Shown: positions 46,397 to 54,944 of the stretch, one piece after another
Layout of the letters: every line of letters begins with the position of its first letter
Numbering within the stretch: the stretch's first letter is position 1
Source: Bacilliculturomica massiliensis
GTDB lineage: Bacteria; Bacillota; Clostridia; Peptostreptococcales; Anaerovoracaceae
Length of the DNA stretch: 64,000 bases
NCBI RefSeq assembly: GCF_900605495.1
Contig: NZ_LR027598.1
Location: 122,176-186,175, forward strand
Direction of reading: 5' to 3'
Translations under genes and position numbers: made by a program
Notes under the pieces: generated by a model
Told to the model about the DNA's origin: nothing
What the model saw: only the letters and a program-made list of their open reading frames with translations
The model's database searches: none

Positions 46397-47782
46397 ATGG
46401 GTAATCTATGGACAGGCAGATTCGAAAAGGGTCTGGATGCCTTCGCTGCGGAGTACGGAACGGCCATCGGTTATTATAAGGGCCTTTACCCGTCGGATAT
46501 CAGGGGGAGCATCGCTCACGTGACCATGCTTGCGGAGCAGGGGATCGTGACGGAGCAGGAGAAGAATAAGATCGTGGAAGGTCTGAACGTGATCAGAGAA
46601 AAGCTGGATTCCGGCGAGATCACATTTACCTACAAGGACGAGGACGTGCACATGGGCGTGGAAGGAGCGCTCATCGAGATGCTGGGGGAGGCCGGGAAGA
46701 AGCTCCACACGGCCAGGAGCCGAAATGACCAGGTGGCCGTGGACACCAGGCTTTATGTGAAAGACGCCGCGGCGGAGATCACGGCGGGGCTGAACTATCT
46801 GGAAAACGTGCTTCTGGACAAGGCGGAAAAATACGCCGACATGATCATGCCGGGATTTACTCATATGCAGCACGCCCAGCCAGTCACGGTGGGCTTTCAT
46901 CTGATGGCGTATTTTCAGATGTTCCGTCGGGATATCGAGCGCCTGCAGTCGGCGCTCACCCGGGTCGACTGCTGCCCGCTGGGGGCCTGCGCGCTGGCGG
47001 GGACCACTCTGCCCATAGACCGTCACAGAACGGCGGAGCTGCTGGGTTTCGGCGCGGTGACGGAAAACGCCATGGACAGCGTCAGCGACAGGGATTACAT
47101 GATCGAAGTGATCAGCGCGGCGTCCGTCAGCATGATGCACATATCCAGACTGGCGGAGGAGATCGTGTGGTGGAATTCCCAGGAATTTTCGTATGTGGTC
47201 ATCGACGACAGCTTTTGTACGGGAAGCTCGATCATGCCGCAGAAGAAGAACCCTGATCTGGCGGAACTGCTGCGGGGGAAAGTGGGCCGGGTCTACGGCG
47301 ATCTGATCCAGCTGCTCACCGTGATGAAGGGGACGCCGCTGGCGTACAATAAGGATTTCCAGGAAGACAAAGACGCGCTGTTTGACGCTGTGGATACTTG
47401 GTCCGCTTCGCTCCAGCTGTTTTCCAAGATGATCGAGCAGACGGAATTCGACGGAGAAAATATGAAGAAGAATCTGAGCAGGGGTTTTCTGAACGCCACG
47501 GATATAGCGGAGCATCTGGTCACGATGAACATTCCCTTCCGGGAAGCTCATGAGATCGTAGGGAAGATGGTAAAGACGTGTGAGAAATGTCAGAAGGATT
47601 TCGGCGATCTGACAGATGAGGAGCTTTCGGAGATCGACTCCAGGCTGTCGAGAGCGTCGCTTCCGGATCTGTCCATGGAGGGCTGCGTGAGCAGGAGGAC
47701 TTCTTACGGCGGGACCGCGCCGTCGGAAGTGCGGCGGCAGATCGGCGCAGGACGAAGATGGCTGGAGGAACAGATCGGATAA
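46397..47782 (+). CDS. Argininosuccinate-lyase-family lyase, module 3
   Basis: 461 aa. MGNLWTGRFEKGLDAFAAEYG, KKLHTARSRNDQVAVDTRL, GFTHMQHAQPVTVGF, GSSIMPQKKNPDLAELLRGK and TSYGGTAPSEV are all family marks. Long stretches are identical to the module 2 lyase (for example RHRTAELLGF, TENAMDSVSDRDY, RGFLNATDIAEH), so these two result from a fairly recent duplication. Ribosome site GGAGGAGAG. Last gene of module 3; no strong terminator is seen in the 259 bp that follow. Confidence 0.88.
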   Translation: MGNLWTGRFEKGLDAFAAEYGTAIGYYKGLYPSDIRGSIAHVTMLAEQGIVTEQEKNKIVEGLNVIREKLDSGEITFTYKDEDVHMGVEGALIEMLGEAGKKLHTARSRNDQVAVDTRLYVKDAAAEITAGLNYLENVLLDKAEKYADMIMPGFTHMQHAQPVTVGFHLMAYFQMFRRDIERLQSALTRVDCCPLGACALAGTTLPIDRHRTAELLGFGAVTENAMDSVSDRDYMIEVISAASVSMMHISRLAEEIVWWNSQEFSYVVIDDSFCTGSSIMPQKKNPDLAELLRGKVGRVYGDLIQLLTVMKGTPLAYNKDFQEDKDALFDAVDTWSASLQLFSKMIEQTEFDGENMKKNLSRGFLNATDIAEHLVTMNIPFREAHEIVGKMVKTCEKCQKDFGDLTDEELSEIDSRLSRASLPDLSMEGCVSRRTSYGGTAPSEVRRQIGAGRRWLEEQIG

Positions 47783-47981
47783 AGCCCGCCTGAAAAGGAA
47801 TGGATATACGGGGGGGATCAAAGCATGGGGATGGCTGTGAGAGGACGGCCGCCCTGTGCTTTTCTGCGTTTTGGAGACCTGCAGGGAAAGGGTTTGACCG
47901 GCCCGGAAGGGCCGCCGCTGAAAGAATGTGTTAAACTGGAAAAATTGGTTCTTTCTTTTGGTTCCCTTTTGGAACTTAATA

Positions 47982-47990
47982 TGATATAAT
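47982..47990 (+). promoter_or_regulatory. Extended -10 promoter of thyA
   Basis: TGATATAAT, with a poor -35 (TTCCCT at 47962-47967) 17 nt upstream. A small GTTCC/GGAAC inverted repeat overlaps the spacer. Confidence 0.6.
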
Positions 47991-48041
47991 ATCACGCAAT
48001 CAAATGAAAAGCGACATAATTGACATATTGGAGGAGCATAG

Positions 48042-48872
48042 ATGAGCAGAGCCGATCAGATTTTTGTGAACATGTGTACGGATATTATGGAAAACGGGTA
48101 TTCCTCAGAAGGACAGGCGGTGCGGGCGGTCTGGGAAGACGGACAGCCGGCTCACACGATCAAGAAATTCGGCGTCATCAACAGGTATGATCTGTCGGAG
48201 GAGTTTCCGGCGCTGACGCTGCGGCCCACGCCCCTGCGCAACGCCATCGACGAGATCCTCTGGATCTGGCAGAGAAAATCCAACGACGTCAGCGATCTGA
48301 AGAGCCATATCTGGGACTCCTGGATCGATGAAAAGGGCACGATCGGTAAAGCCTACGGGTATCAGCTGGGGGTAAAGTATAAATTTGGACAAGGCGTTAT
48401 GGACCAGGTGGACAACGTGCTCTGGCAGCTGAAAAATACGCCCTACAGCCGCCGTATCATGACGAATATCTACAATTTTGCAGATCTCTCGGAGATGGGA
48501 CTGGAACCCTGCGTCTACAGCATGACCTTCAACGTGACGGACGGCAGGCTGAACGCGCTGCTGAATCAGAGATCTCAGGACACGCTGGTGGCAAACAACT
48601 GGAACGTGTGCCAATACGCGGTGCTGCTGCACATGTTCGCCCAGGTCAGCGGTCTTCAGGCGGGCGAGCTGATCCACGTCATCGCGGACGCGCACATCTA
48701 CGACCGCCACATGCCGATCATCAAAGAACTGATCCAGCGGCCCCAATATCCGGCGCCTAAGTTCCGGATGAATCCGGATGTAAAAGATTTTTATGAATTT
48801 ACTCTGGACGATTTTGAGTTTCTCGATTATAAAGCAGGCGAACAGGTCAAAAATATACCGGTGGCGATCTGA
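48042..48872 (+). CDS. thyA: Thymidylate synthase
   Basis: 276 aa. Makes dTMP from dUMP with methylene-THF, yielding dihydrofolate. The nucleophile Cys is in LEPCVYSMTFNV, followed by LNALLNQRSQDTLVANNWNVCQYAVLLHM; HVIADAHIYDRH is the substrate-binding motif. It belongs to the divergent ThyA subgroup found in Firmicutes (no PPCH motif, shorter N-terminus). The paired dihydrofolate reductase gene starts 29 nt downstream and recycles the folate. Ribosome site TTGGAGGAG. Confidence 0.95.
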   Translation: MSRADQIFVNMCTDIMENGYSSEGQAVRAVWEDGQPAHTIKKFGVINRYDLSEEFPALTLRPTPLRNAIDEILWIWQRKSNDVSDLKSHIWDSWIDEKGTIGKAYGYQLGVKYKFGQGVMDQVDNVLWQLKNTPYSRRIMTNIYNFADLSEMGLEPCVYSMTFNVTDGRLNALLNQRSQDTLVANNWNVCQYAVLLHMFAQVSGLQAGELIHVIADAHIYDRHMPIIKELIQRPQYPAPKFRMNPDVKDFYEFTLDDFEFLDYKAGEQVKNIPVAI

Positions 48873-48901
48873 TAAAACGGCCCTGAAGGCACGGAGGCGG
48901 A

Positions 48902-49411
48902 ATGAAAGCGATTGTTGTAGCGGACGAAAACTGGGCGATCGGTAAGGATGGAGGACTTCTCATCCATCTTCCCGGCGATCTGAAATATTTTAAAGAAAAG
49001 ACTTTAGGCGGCGTGGTCGTAATGGGACGGGCCACTCTGGAATCTCTTCCAGGCGGGAGACCGCTGCCCGGAAGAGAGACCATCGTGCTTTCCCGGGACG
49101 CAAAACTGCGGGAACGGCTGGCCGGGCAGGAAAATGTATCGGTGGCGGGCTCCGTAGAGGAGCTCAGGGACGAACTCGTGCGCAGAGGGATGGAAGACGC
49201 GGCTTTCGCGGCGGGGGGCGAACAGGTCTACCGGCAGCTTCTGCCCATGTGCGATGAAGTCTACGTGACAAAGATCGCGCGGAAGTTCGAGGGGGCCGAC
49301 TGTTTTTTTCCGGAGCTTTCGGAGGAAAATGGCTGGAGACTTACCTGGGAGGACGAACCGCGGCAGGAGAACGGTGTGAGCTACCGTTTTACCGTATATA
49401 AAAGAAAGTAA
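48902..49411 (+). CDS. folA: Dihydrofolate reductase
   Basis: 169 aa. Reduces dihydrofolate to THF with NADPH. N-terminal IVVADENWAIGKDGGLLIHLPGDLKYFKE matches the DHFR active-site region (Asp in LPGDLKYF); VVMGRATLESLPGGRPLPGR and the GGEQVYRQLLP NADPH loop are also present. Co-transcribed with thyA and probably rlmB. Confidence 0.95.
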   Translation: MKAIVVADENWAIGKDGGLLIHLPGDLKYFKEKTLGGVVVMGRATLESLPGGRPLPGRETIVLSRDAKLRERLAGQENVSVAGSVEELRDELVRRGMEDAAFAAGGEQVYRQLLPMCDEVYVTKIARKFEGADCFFPELSEENGWRLTWEDEPRQENGVSYRFTVYKRK

Positions 49412-49458
49412 GCGCGTCTGGGGGAACCGGCGCCTTGGAAAGAGAAAGAGGAACGGCA

Positions 49459-50385
49459 TTGTCGAAGAGAGATAATCCGCGGATCGCCCAGCGCGAAGCG
49501 GAAAAGAAACAGAAGCGGGACCGGTATCTGCAGGCGAAAAAGACCAGGGAAGACAAAGGGGCGGCAGGGACCCGGCAGACGGGAAGGCCCAAAGCGGCGG
49601 GCAGAAGCCGGTTCCCGGAGCGCGAAGAAGAACGGCGGGACGATCCCGGTCTCATTATCGGCAGAAATCCGGTGATGGAGGCGGTGAAGAGCGGCCGGAC
49701 CATCGAAAAGATCCTCATGCAGAAGGATGGGGAAGGTTCTGTGCGCAAGATCGCTTCTATGGCCAGGGAAAAAGGGCTGCAGATCCAATATGTGGAGCGG
49801 GCGGCGCTGGACAGACTCTGTCCCGGACGGCCTCATCAGGGGGTGGCGGCCTTTGCGGCGGCCCACGATTACTGCCAGCTGGAGGATATACTTGAAAGCG
49901 CGCGGGTCAAAGGAGAGGAGCCGTTTCTCATACTGCTGGACGGTCTGGAGGATCCCCACAATCTGGGGGCGATCATGCGGACGGCGGACGCGGCGGGAGT
50001 CCACGGCATCGTCATTCCCTCCCGGCGTGCCGTGGGGCTGACAGAGACGGTGGCAAAAGCTTCGGCCGGCGCCATCGAATACGTTCCTGTGGCCAAGGTG
50101 GGCAACATGGTCTCTGCTATTGAAAAGCTGAAAGAAGAGGGCCTGTGGATCGCCGCCTGCGATATGGACGGGCAGATCTACTATGAGGCGGAGCTGTCGG
50201 GGCCCATGGCTGTCGTGGTGGGCGGAGAGGGACAGGGAGTCAGCCGGCTTGTGAGAGAAAAATGCGATTATGTGCTGTCTATCCCTATGAGGGGAAAGAT
50301 CAGTTCTCTCAACGCGTCCAATGCGGCGGCGATCCTGATGTACGAGGTATTCCGCCGGCGGACCGGCGGGATGCAGGAAGGATAA
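49459..50385 (+). CDS. rlmB: 23S rRNA 2'-O-ribose methyltransferase, TrmH/RlmB type
   Basis: 308 aa SPOUT enzyme. A lysine/arginine-rich N-terminal tail (~1-65) precedes the substrate-binding domain ([15 protein letters not shown]) and the knotted SAM domain with [39 protein letters not shown] and [23 protein letters not shown]. It methylates a G in 23S rRNA in the RlmB group. Both possible starts are TTG (49435 or 49459); the second has AGAGG at a better distance. It sits between folA and sigH, matching the mrnC-rlmB-sigH order of Firmicutes. Confidence 0.92.
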   Translation: MSKRDNPRIAQREAEKKQKRDRYLQAKKTREDKGAAGTRQTGRPKAAGRSRFPEREEERRDDPGLIIGRNPVMEAVKSGRTIEKILMQKDGEGSVRKIASMAREKGLQIQYVERAALDRLCPGRPHQGVAAFAAAHDYCQLEDILESARVKGEEPFLILLDGLEDPHNLGAIMRTADAAGVHGIVIPSRRAVGLTETVAKASAGAIEYVPVAKVGNMVSAIEKLKEEGLWIAACDMDGQIYYEAELSGPMAVVVGGEGQGVSRLVREKCDYVLSIPMRGKISSLNASNAAAILMYEVFRRRTGGMQEG

Positions 50386-50394
50386 CAACAGAAG

Positions 50395-51027
50395 ATGACG
50401 GAAGTGCAGTTCCCGGATTTTCAGGGAAAGACGGAGGAAGAACTGGTTTTGCAGGCCCAGAACGGGGATGAGGATGCGGAAGAATTCCTGATCCAGAAAT
50501 ACAAGGAAGTGGTGAAGGCTAAATCACACCTTTATTTTATGGTGGGCGCAGACAAGGAAGACATCGTGCAGGAAGGGATGATCGGAATGTTTAAGGCCAT
50601 CCGCAGCTATGACGGGGCGAAGGAAGCTTCTTTCCGCACCTTTGCGGAGCTGTGCATCAACCGCCAGATCATTACTGCCATCAAGCGCGCCACGCGCCTG
50701 AAGCATTCTCCGCTGAATACCTCGGTGTCGCTGAACAAACCGATCTCGGAGGATGACGAGGCTTCCCAGACGCTGGCGGAAACCCTGTCCTCGGACAGCG
50801 CGTCAGATCCGGAGGCGCTGCTTCTCCTGAAGGAGGTGGCCAGCTATATTGTGGGAAACGGATCGGACATTTTCAGCAGTATGGAGATGACGGTGTGGAA
50901 TGAGTATCTGCACGGAAAGAGTTATACGGAGATCGCAAGGCAGATGGGAAAATCGCCGAAAGCCATCGACAACGCCATACAGCGCACGAAACGCAAATTG
51001 AATCTGTATTTTGACATCGGATGCTGA
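50395..51027 (+). CDS. sigH: RNA polymerase sigma-H (sigma-30) factor
   Basis: 210 aa sigma-70 family factor of the sporulation sigma-H group. Region 2 (YFMVGADKEDIVQEGMIGMFKAIRSYD, RTFAELCINRQIITAIKRATRLKHSPLN) and region 4 (WNEYLHGKSYTEIARQMGKSPKAIDNAIQRTKRKL) are plain. The typical linker SLNKP is present. Position directly after rlmB and upstream of the tuf/rpmG/secE/nusG set is the conserved location of sigH. It begins 9 nt after rlmB. Confidence 0.95.
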   Translation: MTEVQFPDFQGKTEEELVLQAQNGDEDAEEFLIQKYKEVVKAKSHLYFMVGADKEDIVQEGMIGMFKAIRSYDGAKEASFRTFAELCINRQIITAIKRATRLKHSPLNTSVSLNKPISEDDEASQTLAETLSSDSASDPEALLLLKEVASYIVGNGSDIFSSMEMTVWNEYLHGKSYTEIARQMGKSPKAIDNAIQRTKRKLNLYFDIGC

Positions 51028-51031
51028 CTCC

Positions 51032-51055
51032 GGCGCGGTCCGGCCGGACCGCGCC
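51032..51055. other. 24-bp perfect palindrome after sigH
   Basis: GGCGCGGTCCGG followed by its exact complement CCGGACCGCGCC. No T tract, so a weak or factor-dependent terminator at most. Confidence 0.5.
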
Positions 51056-51234
51056 TACTGTGGGATCGGTCCTGGCGACGAGGCGGCCGGACCGCGGTCT
51101 TGAAACGGCGGGCCCGGCCCGGCGTCATTTGGAGAAGAAATCCTGAACTGCAGCGCTGAATGAAGACCGATTTCAGGTTTTGCAGCAGAGGACGGCTGAG
51201 CGCCAAAAAGAAAATAAAAAAAAGAAAATGAATA

Positions 51235-51263
51235 TTGACAAGCTCATCTGATTATCATATAAT
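51235..51263 (+). promoter_or_regulatory. Promoter of the tRNA-Thr gene
   Basis: TTGACA (51235-51240), 17-nt spacer, TATAAT (51258-51263): perfect consensus. Confidence 0.92.
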
Positions 51264-51319
51264 TGAAAAGCGGTGAATTTGTCGGACTTGTCCGCCGCGC
51301 ATTTTGAACTGTTTTATAT

Positions 51320-51395
<76 letters not shown>

Positions 51396-51418
51396 TAGAC
51401 TGTCCGAAAAGGCAGGAA

Positions 51419-51454
51419 AAAACACTGTAAATCCAAGATTTACAGTGTTTTTTT
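51419..51454 (+). terminator. Terminator after tRNA-Thr
   Basis: AAACACTGTAAATC (51420-51433), loop CAA, GATTTACAGTGTTT (51437-51450), then T residues. Confidence 0.92.
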
Positions 51455-51550
51455 ACGTTGAAATAAGGGAAAAGGGCAAAAAACGAGGGGTTAAATCCCC
51501 CTCATTTCCTCCACAAGGGCCGGCCCCCCCCTTCATATTGATGGCTCTCT

Positions 51551-51817
51551 TCATATTGTACGCAACGGCTTCGCCTCCGACTCGCTTCGCTCCCTGCTGT
51601 CCTTTTTTCCATTGCGGCTGAAGCCGCGGAAAAAGGCAAGAAAACTAAGCCCCGCTTCCGCCGAGGTTTTTTGGATCCCCTTGCAAAGAAAGTAGTAGAC
51701 CCCATGGGATCGCTTTACCGTGCCGAAGGGATGCTCCGACACGCACAGTCGGAGCTTCTGTTTGGGTATGTCGTCCGCCACCCGCAAGCAGTGAAAGCCG
51801 TTTTTGCTGTTCATCAT
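51551..51817 (-). pseudogene. C-terminal remnant of an IS1182-type transposase
   Basis: Translation contains CVSEHPFGTVKRSHGVYYFLCKG and SAEAGLSFLAF, the C-terminal signature of IS1182/IS5-related DDE transposases (EHPFGTIKR ... LCKG ... AELGLSFLAYN). Only ~85 residues survive. The matching N-terminal remnant is at 52232-52464 on the same strand; the catalytic middle is missing and the AT-rich element lies in between. Confidence 0.75.
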
Positions 51818-51890
51818 GGGGGCCTGGGGATCTGAGAAGCATGGAGATCAACGCTGGGGACCGTTTTGATACGCGGAAAGATGGGACGTC

Positions 51891-52155
51891 TCCTGGATTT
51901 TTTCTTTTTGCCACGCCAAATGACGCAAAAACGAAAAAAGAATGATCGAAATATACTTATTATGAAATATATGGAAACTATTTTTTCTTGTTTAGTGCAA
52001 AAGTGCTTTCAAAAAGAAAAAAGCGACATAAATCGACAAGACAGATAATAGAACTGTCTGCTGCGTCCTCTGTTTTTTTCTTTTTTGATGTTGAATACAA
52101 GGCAAAAAGAAAAAATGGATCCTCTCGTGTTTTCGATCAACTGCTGATCTGCATT
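51891..52155. repeat. AT-rich 265-bp element, copy B
   Basis: Second copy of 20827-21090 (265 versus 264 bp, collinear). Left block GGATTTTTTCTTTTTGCC and right block GGCAAAAAGAAAAAATGGAT form 16-bp inverted repeats about 200 bp apart. It lies between the two transposase fragments; a 15-bp imperfect direct repeat, GAT(C/T)TGAGAAGCATG, stands on both sides (51829-51843 and 52269-52283). Confidence 0.75.
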
Positions 52156-52231
52156 TTTTATATAGTATAGATTGGATTGGACATGAACAAGAATCGGAAG
52201 TTGTGAATGGAGCGTTTATGAATAATAAGGA

Positions 52232-52464
52232 TCAATTCGTTACGATATGGAGGTTGCCATATAAGTACGATTTGAGAAGCATGACGGGGTCATAGGCTGG
52301 CCGTCCCGTGCCTGCGGGAACTGCATGGGTAAACCCCAGTTTGTCCATCTCCAGACCGTCGACAAAGGCGTCGGCCAGCCGGACCGGATTGTCGGCAGCA
52401 ATCTCTTCCTCCCAGGAGACAAACAGCCTGATTTGGCACGCGGTGTTCCATATACATAAGCCAT
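52232..52464 (-). pseudogene. N-terminal remnant of an IS1182-type transposase, frameshifted
   Basis: ATG 52464 with a GAGGAGG ribosome site begins MAYVYGTPR. After a frameshift near 52435 the second frame reads EEEIAADNPVRLADAFVDGLE, then MDKLGFTHAVPAGTGRPAYDP and MLLKSYLYGNLH, a clear IS1182-family N-terminus. It then runs out at TGA about 52232. Non-functional. Confidence 0.8.
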
Positions 52465-52584
52465 GCGGCACCTCCTCTTTTCTTTTGTCATACCACACAA
52501 ACGTTGGAATTTGAAGATTTTCATGGATTGCTGCGCTTGTTTTTTCCTGTTCATATGCGTATTTGGTTTTCGGACAGCCTGTCC

Positions 52585-52621
52585 AGAAGATCCCGAAAGC
52601 CTAAGCTCTCAGGATCTTTTT
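52585..52621 (+). terminator. Isolated terminator-like hairpin
   Basis: AAGATCC ... GGATCTT followed by six T residues. A second hairpin ATATCGCC-TTTCTTT-GGCGATAT lies at ~52633-52655. No gene ends nearby, so these may be leftovers of lost genes. Confidence 0.55.
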
Positions 52622-52679
52622 TCTATGTAGTCAATATCGCCTTTCTTTGGCGATATAGACGGAAGAATAAAAAAGCCTA

Positions 52680-52775
52680 CATTGTGAAGGTGAGCCCGGA
52701 GGGCGAATAAGGCTCCGAAGGAGGGAGTTTTTATAACATAGGAGATATGGTCCACTGATGTTCCGTGTGCCGCTT
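52680..52775. repeat. Decayed composite repeat related to the 20275-20370 block
   Basis: Contains AAGGTGAGCCCGGAGGGCGA, TCCGAAGGAGGGAGTTTTTA and ACATAGGAGATATGGTCC ... TTCCGTGTG, each with a counterpart near 20275-20370 (and the last near 5860). The remaining DNA to 53009 shows no convincing gene. Confidence 0.5.
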
Positions 52776-53009
52776 GTATTTCTTCCGACAGGTGCGGAAG
52801 ACATTTGGCGTCCTCCTGCAAAATACGATCGATAGGGGGATCGGTCTGCTGCGCAGGCTGCATCGTGAAGGTATGGCAGAACCGATGAGGGAAGCGGCAG
52901 AAACCATATGCGCTTTCATCGGATGACCGGCCAGCCGGGATATTGATATGGGTTTTCACAAACCTGTGATTTCCGCCGCGGAAAGCAAGCTGAATTAAAA
53001 AAACAACGC

Positions 53010-53039
53010 TTGCCAAGGAGCCGCATCTTATGCTATAAT
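53010..53039 (+). promoter_or_regulatory. Promoter of tuf
   Basis: TTGCCA (53010-53015), 18-nt spacer, extended -10 TGCTATAAT (TATAAT 53034-53039). It implies a ~290-nt untranslated leader before tuf. The leader holds short GC-rich hairpins (for example TGCCA/TGGCA near 53075 and GGCTTTC/GAAAGGCC near 53185-53207) but no recognised regulatory motif. Confidence 0.75.
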
Positions 53040-53337
53040 TGCCTACGAGAATATGGACACGACAACAGCCTTGCCAAAACAGCGTGGCACTTTGTGTGTT
53101 GCGGTATTTTTTTCTGTGTAAAGGCAGATAATTTTTAGGGACGGGCTGGCTGAGTCCCCGGGTCCGACGCGGTACACTGCCCGGCTTTCGGCTTTTGACA
53201 GAAAGGCCGGAGACCGGATCAGCTCTTTGGCTCTGATTTTATATGTAAATATAAATATAACGCAAAAAGAAAATGTGCTGATAGTTTCTCCTGTATCAGG
53301 TTGCAAGAGAACTTGAAAGCAAGAGGAGGGTATTAAA

Positions 53338-54531
<1,194 letters not shown>

Positions 54532-54560
54532 TTCTTTGACCTGAATAAACGTTAAATAGA

Positions 54561-54598
54561 GAGCGTACAAAATTTATATTTTGTATGCTCTTTTTTTT
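54561..54598 (+). terminator. Terminator after tuf
   Basis: GAGCGTACAAAAT (54561-54573) and ATTTTGTATGCTC (54578-54590) followed by eight T residues. The next ~170 bp are very AT-rich with no gene. Confidence 0.95.
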
Positions 54599-54769
54599 AT
54601 GTGCGGAAAACAACTGAGGACTATGAAATATTTTAAAGATTTAGAAAATAAAAAGAATTTCATATTGTTGAATTAATAAACCAAAAAATCAAAATTAGTA
54701 AAACGTTAAAATGCTATATAAATTCTGCAAATACATAAGTTGTGCTTAAATAATATCCGAATACTAAAA

Positions 54770-54798
54770 TTGACATAACCAATAATTAAAATTAATAT
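54770..54798 (+). promoter_or_regulatory. Promoter of the NSS transporter gene
   Basis: TTGACA (54770-54775), 17-nt spacer, TAATAT (54793-54798). A palindrome at the expected start region (54811) suggests repression. Confidence 0.8.
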
Positions 54799-54810
54799 TA
54801 ATTAAAAGTG

Positions 54811-54835
54811 ATAGCGGAATCATTGATTCCACTAT
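54811..54835. promoter_or_regulatory. Palindromic operator candidate
   Basis: ATAG-C-GGAATC-ATT-GATTCC-A-CTAT, 25 bp and nearly perfect. The core GCGGAATCA ... ATTCC recurs at 59269-59284 ahead of the YkvI-like transporter. Confidence 0.5.
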
Positions 54836-54944
54836 GCGGAACGGACTTCGGGCCGATGAAAGGGGGGAGCGAGAGGGTCGGGAATCCGCTCTGATCAGAA
54901 GTGAGGTTGTATGCAATCGTAAGGTAACAGGAGGGTTGCTTGTT

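Noticed and set aside
28613..47782. Calling the three lyases argH of arginine biosynthesis
   Set aside because: No argG or other arginine genes are near and all are in or near sigma-54-driven modules; kept as family-level calls because authentic ArgH activity cannot be excluded.
48003..48025. Third copy of the AT-rich element core (GAAAAGCGACATAA-TTGAC) before thyA
   Set aside because: Only about 20 nt are similar, with an indel, and none of the flanking blocks is present; could be chance.
52609..53016. 135-codon minus-strand open frame, and other short frames in 52.5-53.4 kb
   Set aside because: They overlap repeats and terminator-like hairpins, lack ribosome sites and have no recognisable family.
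54600..54770. Very AT-rich stretch as a replication origin or phage attachment site
   Set aside because: No DnaA-box cluster, no integrase and no direct repeats with the nearby tRNA gene; it looks like promoter-upstream DNA.
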